Shown here: positions 22,335-34,831 of the stretch, piece after piece
Numbering within the stretch: the first letter of the stretch is position 1
Layout of the letters: each line of letters begins with the position of its first letter
Source of the DNA: Dromiciops gliroides
Lineage: Eukaryota > Chordata > Mammalia > Microbiotheria > Microbiotheriidae
NCBI RefSeq assembly: GCF_019393635.1
Contig: NC_057862.1
Coordinates: forward strand, 700,851,825-700,915,824
Length of the DNA: 64,000 nt
Reading direction: 5' to 3'
Made by a program: the position numbers and the translations under genes
The notes under the pieces: generated by a model
Told to the model about the DNA's origin: nothing
Databases searched by the model: none
Seen by the model: the letters and a program-made list of their open reading frames with translations, nothing else

Positions 22335-23165
22335 AAGGCATCTTCTGTGTGCCCCTGCTTGGTTCCACTCAACTCCGTTCACTTCTTCACTCTGCACCAG
22401 GTCATAAAAGTCATCCCAGGAGTCTCACATTCTCATTTCCTAGAACGCAGGAGAACTCGGCTCCATCCCCATGGCATCTTTTGTTTGGCCATTCAGTGAT
22501 CAGTAGGTCTTCAAAGCATGCTTTTTTGTGGCTCTCCCTTGGAAACACACATCCACAAACTGCAGGTGTCCCTCGGGGGTCTGTCCTGGCTCTCTGCTCT
22601 TCCTCAACCCTACTTCCCTTGGGGATATCATCAGCTTCCATGGATTTAACGACCATCTCTCTGCTGATGATTCTCCACCTCTCCTGCCCCAATCCCTCTG
22701 CTGGCCTCCACTCTCTCATCTCCCACTGCCCTTCAGACATCGCCAACCGGAGTCCAGCAGATATCTGAAACTCAACATGTCCCAAACAGAGCTCATGCTC
22801 CTTCCCCCGAAGCCTCCCCTCCCCCTTTTCTATTACTGTCAAGGGTACCGCCCACCTCCCAGTCCCTTAGGCTTCCAACCTACCAGTAATACTGGGCTGT
22901 CTCACTACCCCTAACCCAGGAGGGTGCCATAGCCTGTCAATTTCACCTGTGCAGCATCTCTGGTCCATTTCACCTCAGCAGCATCTCTGGTTCATTTCAC
23001 CTCTGGTCCATTTCACCTCAGCATCTCTCAGACACGCCCCTTCTCTCCTCTGACCCTGCCCCCACCCTGGTGCAGACCCTCATCCCCTTCAGCTTGGACT
23101 ATGGCAATAGCTGCTGGGGGCACGGCTACTGTCTTTGCATCTCCAGAAGCAAATACAAAACCCTC
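22335..23165 (+). repeat. L2 LINE fragment with a local tandem duplication
   Basis: The L2 ORF2-derived strings include 'ctcaacatgtcccaaacaga'. At 22935-23030 a 'cagcatctctggtccatttcac' type unit is repeated about three times. Confidence 0.55.
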
Positions 23166-23167
23166 CA

Positions 23168-23905
23168 TTTTAAAAATAGTATTTAAAATGGTTTTCAATT
23201 ATATGTAAAAGATAGTTTTCAAAATTCATTTTGCAAGAGTTCCAAAATTTTCTCCCCTCCCTCCCCCCACCTGCAGTCAGCCAGCAATTTGATATGGGTT
23301 GTACATTACAATTCTGTTAACCATATTTCCACATTAGCCATGTTGTGAGAGAAGAATCAGAAAAGGGAAAAAAACCACACAAGAAAGAAGAAACAACAAC
23401 AAAACAACAAAAGTGAAACTAGTGAGCTTTGGTCTGCATTCAGACTCCATAGTTCTTTTTCTGGATGTGGGGAGCATTTTCCACCATGAGTCCTTTGGAA
23501 TTGCCCTGCATCACTGCACTGCTGAGAAGAGCCAAGCCTATCACAGTTGATCATCACACAACATTGCTGTTACGGTGTACAATGTCCTGGTTCTGCTTAC
23601 TTCACTCTGCATCAGTCCACTTAAATATTTCCAGGTTTCATCATTTCTTACAGCACCATAATATTCCATGACATTCATAGACGACTTCTTGTTCAGCCAT
23701 TCCCCAATGGATGGGCATCCCCTCAATTTCCAATTCTTTACCACCACAAAGAGCTGCTAGAAATATTTTTGTGCACGTGGGACCTTTTCCCTCTTCTCTG
23801 ATCTCTTTGGGATACAGACCCAGCAGTGGTATTGCTGGGTCAAAGGGCATGCCCAGCCCCACAGTCCTCTGGGCATGGTCCCAAACTGCTCTCAGAACAA
23901 GGCTT
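23168..23905 (-). repeat. L1 3' end
   Basis: The minus strand encodes [32 protein letters not shown] and an EYYGAVRNDET-like stretch, the L1 ORF2 C terminus, followed by the L1 3' UTR. Confidence 0.85.
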
Positions 23906-23919
23906 GCCATGTTAAAGCT

Positions 23920-24160
23920 CTCTGTTACCGGGTTCACCTCCTCCTTTCCTGATTCCCTGAATGCCAGTGCCTGCCCTCTGAGATGAGCTGCACGTTGTCC
24001 TGTACGGATCTTGTTTGTACACCGTCATTTCCCTGTTCTCTCCCCCATTCGACCCTAAGCTCCTTGAAGGCAAGGCCTGTTTTTGCCTGTTCTTGTACCC
24101 CCAGCTCTTAATCCATGCCTGGCACACAGTAGGTGATTAATAAATGTTTGTGGGCTGACT
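23920..24160 (+). repeat. L2 3' tail
   Basis: 'ctaagctccttgaaggcaag' and 'gcctggcacacagtaggtga' followed by 'ttaataaatgtttg' are the L2 3' end. Confidence 0.8.
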
Positions 24161-24289
24161 AGGGTTGTTTCCCAGTGAGCCTGGTTTGAGGATATGTTTC
24201 TCAGACTCCCCAGAGCTTCTCACCAATTCTGATGAGGAGGAAGAATGGGGTTTGGACCAATGTAGCTGCAAAGGGAGCTCCCCAAGGCC

Positions 24290-24830
24290 TGATCCTTTCA
24301 CTGGGACAGCATCTCTTGGTCGTGCCCCCTTCTCTGCTCTGACCCTGCCCCCAACTGGTGCGGGCACCCGTCACCTCACCCCTGGACTAGGCTAGTAGCT
24401 GCTGGAGTCCCCACCACAGTGCATCCTCCATTTGACCCCCAAAGGGCCTTCCTAAGGCTCCCCACCCCCCATCTCCAGGAGCAAACACAAAATGCTGTTT
24501 GCCATTAGAGGTTCTCCAAGCCTCGCCCCTCCCCTCAGCGTCTTCCAGACAGTGACCAGGAACAAGACCCTCCCCCTTCCCACCCTGGGCCTTTGCCTAG
24601 GCTGCCCCTTCTACCTGGATTGTGCTCCCCTCTCCCTTCTGCCTCTCAGGACCCGGCTCGGGGTCCCCCCACCCCCCAGAACTCCATTCTCCACCCGCAG
24701 AGTCCCCACAGACTGCAAGGGCCCTGAGGGCAGACTGTGGTTTTTTGTTTTCACCTTCCCAGGGTCAGGAGCAGTGCCTGGTACATTTTGGGGTGTGGTG
24801 GCCCCTTGGGGGATGTACATGCTGTGAGAT
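24290..24830 (+). repeat. L2 fragment
   Basis: The C/T-rich L2 3' sequence includes 'ctccaagcctcgcccctccc' and ends with a decayed 'gtcaggagcagtgcctggta'. Confidence 0.55.
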
Positions 24831-24887
24831 TTAAAACTGGATACAAGAGCACAGGTCCTTCAGTTATCCTAACCGACAAGCTTTCAC

Positions 24888-25060
24888 TTGTTACCACAAT
24901 GCCTAGACAACCACCCTGGGAGGGGGCTACTACTATGATCCTCATCTTACAGGTGAGGAAACTGAGGCAAGGGCTGGTGACATGACTCCCCTAGGAGGCC
25001 GGATTTGAGCTCAGGCCTCCTTGGCTCCCAGCCCAGCCCAGCCCAACCCAGAGCTCCCTG
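24888..25060 (+). repeat. MIR3-type element
   Basis: 'cctcatcttacaggtgagga', 'aactgaggcaag' and 'ggccggatttgagctcaggc' identify it. Confidence 0.7.
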
Positions 25061-25135
25061 AGCTGTCAGGGGCCAGTAGGACTCTCAGGTGGCAGCCATG
25101 GAAGGAGAGACTCCTCAGTGGGAGCATCACCAGAC

Positions 25136-25141
25136 TTTATT
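25136..25141 (-). terminator. WDCP poly(A) signal
   Basis: AATAAA on the minus strand lies about 155 nt past the WDCP stop codon. Confidence 0.65.
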
Positions 25142-25294
25142 CTTCCTGTCTTTCTATAAAGTGACGCCCCGGCACCTTTCGAGCTCATCTGTCCCCGAGA
25201 GCTCCAGGCACCCAACACTGCAAAAGAGCCGCACAGAGCTCTGGGTACTTCTCAGGTACAAACGCCCCCCCCCCCCCAGCGGGAGGACGCTGAC

Positions 25295-28200
25295 TCACTG
25301 GGTTGGGGAGCCCAGCCCACTACGGCTGCCATCTCGGACAGTGATCTCCTGGGAGGCGGAGAACGTGAGAGGGACGAAGCCTTCGCTGTCGGCAGAAAGG
25401 ACGATCCAGAGAGAGCCTGGAATTCCAAGAGAGCGGGGTCACAACTCTGCCCAGGGCCCTGCCTGCCCCTCACTCTGGCACCTTGCTCTGGAGAGGGCCT
25501 TGGGTAGCCCGGGGGCACAGTGGAGAGGGAAGGGCAGAGCCCAGGTGTCGATGGCTTATGGTGCCAAGTGGGGCCCTGCAGAAGGAAGCCCAAACCCCTG
25601 CCCCTTACAGGCTGAAAGGTCAAGGGCCTTCAGCTGGAGGTCTGTCCCCAAGGAGGACCGTGACATCAGGAGGCTGTGCAGGGTCCCCAGCCTCACTCTC
25701 TGCTTCAGAGCCATCCATCAGGACGCCTGGAGATGGTCTGGATGTTTGAGGCAATCGGGTTAGGTGGCTTGCCCAAGGTCACCCAGTCACTGAGGTGAGG
25801 TTTGAACTCAGGTGCTCCCAACTTCAGGGCCACCCAGCTTCCCCAGCTAGAGGGTCTAGGACTATGAGGAAGAAGGGCCTGAATCAGGCTGGTTCACATG
25901 AATGATCAGACATCCTCGCCGTCTTCTCCAGCAAACAGTCACCACGGCCCCGCTGCCCTGTCCAGATCAAATACTCCCTCTGGTCTCTTGAAAGATCCTT
26001 CCCAAGACCCTGCCATCTCTTTGAGCTATCATCCAATATCTCTTCCCTTTCTCGGACAAACTCCTTGAAAAAGATGTTGCCACAGCTAAGTGTGTTTCCT
26101 CCCCATCTCTGTTTGCCAGGACGAGGGAGGCTCCCTCCTGACCGAGAGATCCCCTGCCATCCCACCTCCTCCGGCGGGTCGCCCCTCGGCCATCCCCCCC
26201 TTATCTTCCCTCTCTCCTCCCCTCCTGCCCACAGACACACCCAGGTGTCCTCCATCTGGAGATGACCCTCCTCTCCCATCCCTGCTATCTCCCTGTGCCT
26301 CCTCTGCCCTCTATCCACACCAGTGGTGTCTCCACAGTGACCAGCTCCAGTGGCCTCCTCTGAATCCCCGTGCTCCCTGACCTCTCTCCTCCCACATCCT
26401 CTCTTCTCTCTGATGGCCCCCCTCCTCCCTCCTCGACCCCTCCTCCTCCTCCTCTGTCTCCTTGGCTGGATCCTCCTCCAGACCACACCTTCTCACCTCA
26501 GGTGTCCTTCAGCTTCTGTCCTAGGCCCCCCCTTGTCTTCTTCCTCTACCCTCACTTGGTGATCTCATCAGTTCTCTGAAGGTGATGCCTCAGTATTTCT
26601 CCCCCGAGCTTCCATCCCCTATCACCAAGTGTCTACTGGACATTTCAGAGGGGACGCCTCAGCGCCACCTCACACACAATATGCCCTGAACAAATGTCTC
26701 CCTCCTCCAAATGTGCTTATTTCTTTTAAAAATGTTTACATTCTTTTTTCCCAATTTTAAGTTCCAAACTATCTCCCTCCCTCCCTCCCCAGCCCGCACC
26801 ATTTGACACAGAGAATCATTGTATTCATACTCCTATCTGACAGTTCTTTCAATGGATGCAGATAGCGTCTTCCGTCATGGGTCCTTGGTAGTTGGTTTGG
26901 ATACTGATCATACTCAGGATAGTTCAGCTGTTACTGTGTACACAACGTTCTCTTGGCTCTGATCACTTTTCATTATTTTATACAAGTCTTTCCATGTTTT
27001 TCTAAAATCAATCAGCTCATCAGACAGCACAGCAGCATTCCCTCATAATCCCATGCCACAACTTGTTCAGCCCTTCCCCAATGGATGGGCATCCTCTCAA
27101 TTTCTAGTTCTTTGCCCCCACAAAGAGAGCTGCTATAACTTATTTTAGAACACCTGGGTTCTTTTCCTTTTTACACAATCACCTTGGGAAACAGACCTAG
27201 TAGTGCTATTTCTCTCTTTGGGCACAATTCCAGGTTGTTCTCCAAAAGACTGGATCACTTCACAGTTACATCAACAGTGTATTAATGTCCCAATTTTTTT
27301 CAATTCCCTCCGAGATTTGTCGTTTTCTCTTTATACCCAATCTGATTGGTGTGATAGTATCTCAGTCATTTTAATCTGCATTTCTCTAATCAATAATGAT
27401 TGAGCATTTTATGTGACTATATATAGCTTTGATTTCTTCACTGAAAAACTGTTCATATCCTTTGACCATTTATCAATTGAGCAATGATTCATATTCTTAT
27501 AAATTTAACAAAGTTCTCTATATATTTGAGATATGAGACATTTATCCGAGAAACTCTCTATGAAATCCCCCCTACCCCAGTTTTCTGCTTTCTTTCTAAT
27601 CTTGGCTACATTGATTTTACTTGTACAAAAATGTTTTAATTTAATCAAAATTATCTATCTTGCATCTTACGATTCTCTATGTCTCTAGTGTGTCCATAAT
27701 TTTTTGTCCTGTCCGTGAGTCTGATGGGTAATATGTTCCATGTTCTACTTTATTTATGATCTCTCCCTTTATATCTAGGGCATGTATCCATTTTGACCTT
27801 TTCTGGTAAATGGTGGAAGATATTGGTCTACACCCAATTTCTGCCAGACTGCTTTCCAGTTTACCAAAATGTTGTTTTGGGGGTTTTGGTTTTGTTTTTT
27901 TTTTTTTTGGTGAGGCAATTGGGGTTAAGTGACTTGCCCAGGGTCACACAGCTAGTAAGTGTTAAATGTCTGAGGCCAGATTTGAACTCAGGTCCTCCTG
28001 AATCCAGGGCAGGTGCTCTATCCACTGCGCCATCTAGCTGCCCCAAAGTTGTTTTTTTTTAACCCAATAGTGAATTCTTATTCCCAAAGCTTAAATGCTT
28101 CTATTTATCAAACACAAGGTTACTATAATCATTTGCTTCTGGGTGTTGTACATTTACTCTGTTCCACTGATTTGCCTTTCTATTTCTTGGCCAGTACCAG

Positions 28201-31200
28201 ATAGTTTTGATAATTACTGTCTTATATTATACTTTAAGATCTCACATTGCTAACCTTCCTTCTTTTATATATATATATATATATATTTTTTTTTTTTTGC
28301 GGGGCAATGGGGGTTAAGTGACTTGCCCAGGGTCACACAGCTAGTAAGTGTCAAGTGTCTGAGGCCGGATTTGAACTCAGGTACTCCTGAATCCAGGGCC
28401 GGTGCTTTATCCACTCTGCCACCTAGCCGCCCCCCTTTTATATATTTTTTATTTGTTCCCTTGATATTCTTGACTTTTTGTTCTTCCAAATTAGCTTTAT
28501 TATTTTTTCTAGCTCAATACAATAATTTTTTGGTAATTTAATTGGGATGGCATTAAATAAGTAGTTTTATGTATTAATTCAATGGTTTTCTTACATTCAA
28601 CTTTATTAATCTCACCTTTAATTTTTAGGACTTCTAATTAGGTGTTTAATTGAGGATTCTTAGTTTGTTCTTTCCCTAGCCTCTAGCATACCCAACTCGT
28701 CAGTCTGCTATTTCTCTATTTTACTGATGTAAGCATTTAGAGATACAACTATTTCCCTGATCAGTGCTTTTGCTGCCTTCCACAGGCTTTGGTACGTTGT
28801 CTCCTTATTGTCATTCTCTTCAATGACACTGATGATTGTTCCAATGACTTGTTCTTTAACCTACTCCTTCTTTAAGATTAGGTTTGGGCTCCTGTTCATT
28901 TCTTTCTTTTTTTTTTTTGGTGAGGCAGTTGGGGTTAAGTGACTTGCCCAGGGTCACACAGCTAGTAAGTGTCAAGTGTCTGAGGCCGGATTTGAACTCA
29001 GGTACTCCTGAATCCAGGGCCAATGCTCTATCCACTGAGCCACCTAGCTGCCCCTCCTGTTCATTTCTAATCTGTGCTTCCATGGTCCAAACTTGCCTCT
29101 TTCTGTCTGGGCACTGCCCTTCCTCTGGCAGGTTCTGAACTCCAGCATTATCCCTCCTTTTTCTTACCCTGCACATTCAGTAATTACCTTGCCCTCCTCC
29201 ACAACATCTCTCATGTCTGTACCCTTCTCTCCATCCCTCTCAAAGGCTGTGTCTGACGTACAACAACCTGTATGTAGGTGTATCTAACCAACTGCCTTAT
29301 GTCGAGAGCTTAGGAACTTTATGCATAATTCTTGTCAGGTAAGGTTATCCCAGCAGGGACGGCTCCATTCTTAAACCTCCTATCTCAAAATGCCCCGCAC
29401 ACACCAAGGGCTTCATACTTTTGCTGGGTGATTGACTGGAAGTCTTCCCGACCCCTGTGCCCAGACACAGAGCCTCCCCAGCCTTTGCCAGCCCTGCCCG
29501 GCCCCAGGCAGACTCACCGTGCTGCATCTCCACCAGAGAGAGGCCAAACATCTGCTGAACCATCTGGAGGCGCAACTTGCCATCACAGAGAAGGACTGCT
29601 CTCTTGTCCTCCGTGGGCCCTGTTGGGGATGGCTTCTTGGAGCCCAAGGACAAAATCTGTTACCCCAGAGCCTGGTGCCAGGGCCTGGGTGAGAAGCGGC
29701 CCAGGCCAGACCCCCCTCAACCTCATGAAGAACCTGAGCACCCACAAGCAGCACTGAGATGAAGATGATAAAGAGAAGAAAGGAGGATTTAAAAAAAATT
29801 AACTTTAAAATATTTAAGCAGATGGAAACAACACCAAATAGTTTCAAAGAAATTTACTTGAAAGAATGTCTTCCTTTCCTGGTTAGAGCATGAAGTGCCC
29901 CCACCTTCTCCACAGGCTCCTGCCCAGCCACTGCTTGCCCCGCCCCCCACTCCATGAAAGTTCTTGGGGATTCATCCCCTCCTCACCACCCCCACCCCCA
30001 TGAGAGCTCTCAGGGATTCAAAGACCAAAGCAGAACCCATCCAAAGCATAAAGGAATTAATCAGGAAAACGTCCCAAACAGTGGTGACCAAGCCCAGGGT
30101 TTCACAGCTAGTGGGAACCTTCAGCAGAGATCCTACCCCTGGCACACCCACGCTTTTATCTGTTTGGAGGGCAGGGATCAGGGACAATGAAGCCGCCCCC
30201 ACCCCACCCCCAGCTACCTGGTACTTGATGAGAAGAAAAGACGGATCTTGAGTAGGCGGGTAGGTGGTGGGGGGCGGTGACTGCTTCCTCCCATGCAGAA
30301 GGTCTAGGAGCTCTGAGAGGCGCTGGTGGAGGGCCGTGAAGCTCCCCGACAAGCTCTCCAGGGTCCCCCACAGCTGACTTTCTTCCTTTTCATTCCAGGA
30401 GACTCCGCCCTGGGCAAGGTTCAGGGGCTCATGGATCAGACGGCATGGGGTCCTGGGCGAGCTTGGCTGGGCATTAGGGGATGGGGGGCTAGACACGGCC
30501 TCCGTCTCCTCCACAGAGGCAGCAGCAGCGTTGGGAGTGGGTGAGGGCTTGCTCAGCTGTGGGGGGTCGGGCCTGGGGCTCGGCACCGGGGAAGCCACAG
30601 TGATTTCTTCAATCAGGGTCTTCCTGCTGGCTAGAGACTGGATGGCAAGGTTCCCAGGGAGGAGGAGCTCCCTCCTCTGGGGGCAGGAGATGGGGTGATG
30701 GCTCTCCCCGGGCTTCCTCTTGCTGCCCGTGCCCAGCATCATGCCAACATTGCAGAAATCTCGATGGCTCCGGGCAGACTGCAAGGAGGGCTCTTCCTCA
30801 AAGCTGACTTCCCGGACTGCCAAGCGAATGGTGTACCTGTCAGACTTGGAGGAGGGAAGGAAAGTGGGATCTGAGAACTTCTGCTTCCCAACCAAAATCA
30901 GGAGGAGTTTGTCCGTCAGAAAACAAATGCCCTTGGGCCTCTCACAGGTCTCCAGGCGGATGCACTGGACATCCGGTGCCAAGGTGGGGCTCAGGGAATA
31001 AATGAGAAGGATGTGGCACGTGTTGGAGGCAACAGCCACCACTTGTGACGTGGGGTCAAACGCCAGCAGGTCCGGCACCAGGATGCCAGGGACGCCCACC
31101 TTCCGGGTGATGGTGGCCATGCTATCGAAGGTCACCAGGACCAAATGGGAGGAGTCCTGGCCAGGCCCAGACAAGCAGTCCTTCTCGCTGAGGCAGAAGA

Positions 31201-32113
31201 GGGGGCTGGAATCAGATCGATAGTTCCCAGGGAGCACCTGAGGGAGATCCAAGGGGTCCAGGGAGGACGAAGAGAGGGAAGCAGACGAGCAGGGTAGTGC
31301 CGAGTCGGGGGACGCTTTCCCGGTGTTCACAAAGGGCAGCTCTGCACCGCCTGTCAGGGACGAGGGGGAGGGCTGCATCTCTTCCGCGGCTAACATCTCC
31401 AAGGCCTCCATCGAGTTGGGGCGACAGATCTTGTCTAGTGGGAGCTCGGTGGCCACCACGATCTGCATGTCCACAGTGGCCAGCACTGAGCAGATGCGAC
31501 TGCCTATGTCCAACACAGGGCAGAAAGAGCACGCGTGCAGCGTCTTCTGGGAGTCATCCCACGCGAAAGAGTGTAGGGCACTGCCCACGGCCACCACCAG
31601 CCTGTGGCCATCACGGGTCCAGCCCGCACAGTGTACAAAGCCCTGGACCTTGACCAGGTCGGCCTTGACCCTGGAGCTGTCACAGTGGACGGAGTGGAGG
31701 ACAGAGACGTCCCGACTGGTGAGCACGGTCAGGATAGCCTTCTTGGGGTGCCACACACAGCCCTGGGGGAGCACAGGGAAGGGCTCCCCAATCTCGCACG
31801 TCTGGGACACCAGCAGCTTGCTTCTCTCTGAGGAACTTGAGCACAGCTGCCACACGGTGACGTGCTTCTTGTGCTGCACCGCCAGAAGTGTAGGGCTGCC
31901 CCCTGACCCCGGGGGGCCCCAGGACAGCCCATGCACGTGCTCAAACTGCCCGATGATCCTCGAGTCCCCAAACCTGGGCTCCTTGTTCTGCAGCTGCAGT
32001 GCTGTCAGGACGACCTGCTTCCCGTCAGTCCAGGCGATGCCATGGACAGGATGGATCGCCTGGTAGAGGGCGTTGAGGCCGGTTCTCAGGAGTTTGCCCT
32101 TCCCCAAGTCCAT
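25295..32113 (-). CDS. WDCP: WDCP (C2orf44), WD-repeat and coiled-coil protein, three coding exons, about 711 aa
   Basis: The large exon 30218-32113 encodes 632 residues from [18 protein letters not shown] to the donor after LLIKYQ. The next exon, 29518-29635, starts [20 protein letters not shown] and ends in a split Gly codon. The last, 25295-25416, reads [28 protein letters not shown] and stops at TGA. This last exon is only 122 nt and matches the human C-terminal segment as I remember it, in phase. The N-terminal 400 residues hold WD-like repeats ([33 protein letters not shown]). The coiled coil is near residues 580-625 ([22 protein letters not shown]). WDCP interacts with the HCK kinase and is known from a WDCP-ALK fusion; its basic role is unclear. 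The ATG (AGGATGG) is a good start. 5' UTR sequence in this exon extends to 32132. The C terminus is shorter than the human 721-aa form. Confidence 0.92.
27878..28044 (-). repeat. MAR1-type SINE
   Basis: The tail is of the 'ggtgaggcaattggggttaa' type and the head is 'catctagctgcccc'. Its likely duplication is 'aaaatgttgtttt' / 'aaagttgtttttt'. Confidence 0.92.
28266..28290. repeat. (AT)n microsatellite at a SINE tail
   Basis: About 11 AT units abut the poly(A) end of the next SINE. Confidence 0.85.
28287..28435 (-). repeat. WSINE1-type SINE
   Basis: This full minus-strand copy runs from 'gcggggcaatgggggttaag' to 'acctagccgcccccc', flanked by 'cttttatatat' on both sides. Confidence 0.93.
28905..29054 (-). 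repeat. MAR1-type SINE
   Basis: It is flanked on both sides by 'ctcctgttcatttct', a perfect 15-bp target-site duplication. Confidence 0.95.
29636..30217 (-). other. WDCP intron between the two upstream coding exons
   Basis: This 582-nt intron has a weak pyrimidine tract and a NAGNAG-type acceptor at its 3' end, and no recognisable repeat. Confidence 0.75.
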
Positions 32114-33439
32114 CCTTCCTGTTAGAAGGTACCTGAAATCACAGAGAAGACCAGCAGTGAAGAAGCCCCCAGGAGCTCAGGGAAGAGTCTCTGTATGGAG
32201 ACCCTCCCCATATCCCTCCCAAAGGGTGAGGGGACCCCTTTGTGGCTTCTGATCCCTGGACCTTGCCCCTCACTTGGTGGCTGAGTGACCCTGGGCAAGT
32301 CCCTGCCAAACTCCAACAGAGACAAGGAAGGCTCCTTACAGCCACATCCTGCCTTGAGAACCCACAAATTAAGAACACTATCTATGTTCTCATGTAGCTC
32401 TGTTTATTTCATTATTTCCCAATGATGTGGGAGGGCCCCATGTTTGCCGCCTCTGGCCAAGCTTGCACACGACTTCCAGGCAAGCTTTCCCTTGGCACTA
32501 AAGCCTACCTGGGAGCCCACACCTGGATCCCTCAGCACTTGGCCACCTTGGCAAGGGACTGAGAGCCTCCTCACCCCAGTCGCTGCAGGTATGTCCTTGT
32601 AACAATCATCTATTAGCCCGAATTCCACACAAGATGCCAGAAGGTTAGAAGCTGCATATGAGAGCAGGAGGTGGGACAAGCCAAGTCCCTGGTCCCTTGG
32701 GAATGATTTATTATGAAAAGACAGTTCCCTAGCCTCACCTTCGGGCCCCGGTGCAGACCCAGGGTTCCTCAGCCACACAGGAGTGGAAATGTCAGATGTC
32801 ATGGGATTATAGGTAGAGAAAATAGATAATTGTGTTGGATCCAGGTGTGACTTCCCTAACAGCCGCAAGCTGAGTCACCCAAAATCAAAGCTTCCTATTT
32901 CAGACAGGGCTCCAGCAGATGGGAGACAGAGCCCACAGAAACCTACCGCCTCTCCTCTACAAAGGGCATAGCTTCTTTCAGGAGATGCCCAGTCAGCCCA
33001 GGCAGGGGGAGTCCCCTGATACCTCTCCCTGCCCCGACTCATCATCCTCTCTCCACCTCATGGCCACCTCCATCTCCTGCTCTGAGACCCAGACTCAGTG
33101 CGCAGGGCTTGGCATACAGTAGGAGCTCCCTCTGTGTCTTCTAGACCACAGGATCAGGGCCCTTTCCTGGCTCTATCCTCAGTATCTTGACCCACTAGCT
33201 TCCTGCACCACCCCCCTCTCCCAGCCAAGCCTTTCCTCCATGGGCCTCCATCTTTATCTACATACAGGCTGTCTCCCTCAGATAGATACAGGCTGGTCTG
33301 GAGAACAAAAAGACCTCTAGGAAGAGCTCAATAAAGATATTATAAACCAAACAAGAAAGGGAGAAGAAAACTGAGGAAAAGAAAGGAGAGCTCTGTAAGG
33401 GAGAGTCATTAGCTTAGAAAAAGGACAAAAATGGACTGA

Positions 33440-33578
33440 GGGAGCAGCTAGGTGGCACAGTGGATAAAGCACTGGCCCTGGATTCAGGAGGACCTGAGTT
33501 CAAATCTGACCTCAGACACTTGACACTTAGTAGCTGTGTGACCCTGGGCAAGTCACTTAACCCTCCAAAAAGAAAAAA
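33440..33578 (+). repeat. Marsupial CORE-SINE
   Basis: 'gagcagctaggtggcacagt' through 'gcaagtcacttaaccctcca', joined directly to L1 ORF2 sequence. Confidence 0.88.
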
Positions 33579-34013
33579 TCCTCAGGAACAGATGGATTCA
33601 CATGCGAATTCTACCAAACATTTAAAGAACAATTAATCCCAATACTATATGAATTATTTGAAATAATAAGTGAAGGAGTCCTACCAAATTACTTTCATGA
33701 GACAAATATGGTGCTGATACCCAAACCAGGAAGAACCAAAACAGAGAAAGAAAATTATAGACCAATCTCCCTAATGAACATTGATGCAAAAATTTTAAAT
33801 AAAATACTAGCAAAAAGATTACAGCAATATATCACAAGGAGGAAACACTATGACCAGGTGGGATTTATACCAGGAAAGCACGGCTGGTTCAATATCAGGA
33901 AAACTATCACCATATCAAAAACAAAACCAAGAGAAATTATATGATTATCTTAATAGATGCAGAAAAGGCTTTTGACAAAATATAGAACCCATTTCTATTA
34001 AAAACACTAGAGA

Positions 34014-34170
34014 GGGGGCAGCTAGGTGGCGCAGTGGATAAAACACCAGCCCTGGATCCAGGAGTACCTGAGTTCAAATCCGGCCTCAGACACTTAACAC
34101 TTACTAGCTGTGTGACCCTGGGCAAGTCACTTAACCCCAATTGCCTCACTAAAAACAAACAAACAAACAA
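34014..34170 (+). repeat. MAR1-type SINE inside L1
   Basis: It carries an (AAAC)n-type tail and is flanked by 'aaaacactagaga' on both sides. Confidence 0.94.
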
Positions 34171-34672
34171 AAAAACACTAGAGAACATAGGAATAAAATG
34201 AGCTTACCTTAAAATAGTAAGTACTATTTACCTAAAACCATCACCAAGCATAATCTGTAATGGGGATAAGCTAGAAGCCTTCCCAATACAATCAGGGGTG
34301 AAGCAAGGATGCCCATTATCATCTCTATTATTTAATACTGTACTAGAAATGTTAGCTATAGGAACAAGAGAAGAAAAAGTTAAAGGAACAGAATAGGTAA
34401 TGAGGAAACAAAACTATCACTCTTTGCAGATGATATGATGTTATACTTAGAAAATCCTAGAGAATCCACTAAAAAGCTACTTGAAATTATTAACAACATT
34501 AGCAAAGTTGCAGGATACAAAATCAACCCACATAAATCATCAGCATTTCTATATATTACCAACAAAGTCCAGCAACAACAGAAAGAAAGAGAAATTCCAT
34601 TTAAAATAACTGGCCAAGATCATAAAAACGGGAAAAGAACCCACATATACAAAAGTATTTATAGCTGCTCTT

Positions 34673-34831
34673 TTTTTTCTTTTTTTTTTTCTTTTGGTGA
34701 GGCAATTGGGATTAAGAGACTTGCCCAGGGTCACACAGCTAGTAAGTATCAAGTGTCTGAGGCCGGATTTGAACTCAGGTCCTCCTGAATCCAGTGCCGA
34801 TGCTCTATCCACTGCACCACCTAGCTGCCCC
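34673..34831 (-). repeat. MAR1-type SINE inside L1
   Basis: The target-site duplication is 'tatagctgctctttt'. Confidence 0.94.

Larger units (their letters stand above)
19991..25110. other. Intergenic region between MFSD2B and WDCP, converging genes
   Basis: The genes face each other here. The stretch is mostly L2 remnants, one L1 3' end and AT-rich sequence (about 22140-22280). No conserved exon is seen. The MFSD2B poly(A) site could not be placed; AATAAA motifs at about 20591 and 21047 lie in L2 sequence. Confidence 0.6.
26718..28890 (-). repeat. L1 LINE, 3' half, broken by three SINEs
   Basis: Reading the minus strand, the right part resembles ORF2 and the left end is the 3' UTR ('cctccctccctccccagccc' next to the T-rich end). 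The antisense strings 'ggatgggcatcctctcaatt' and 'cattttgaccttttctggta' are typical L1. The SINEs at 27878, 28287 and 28905 interrupt it. Confidence 0.75.
25417..29517 (-). other. Last WDCP intron, filled with L1 and SINEs
   Basis: This 4.1 kb intron holds L2 sequence (about 25900-26700), a long L1 remnant (26718-28890) cut by three SINEs, and little unique sequence. Confidence 0.75.

Noticed and set aside
33440-33578. tRNA genes suggested by the repeated A/B-box-like sequences in the SINEs
   Set aside because: The tRNA-like part belongs to SINE heads. No copy folds as an intact tRNA with a CCA-ready acceptor stem, and all carry SINE bodies and A tails.
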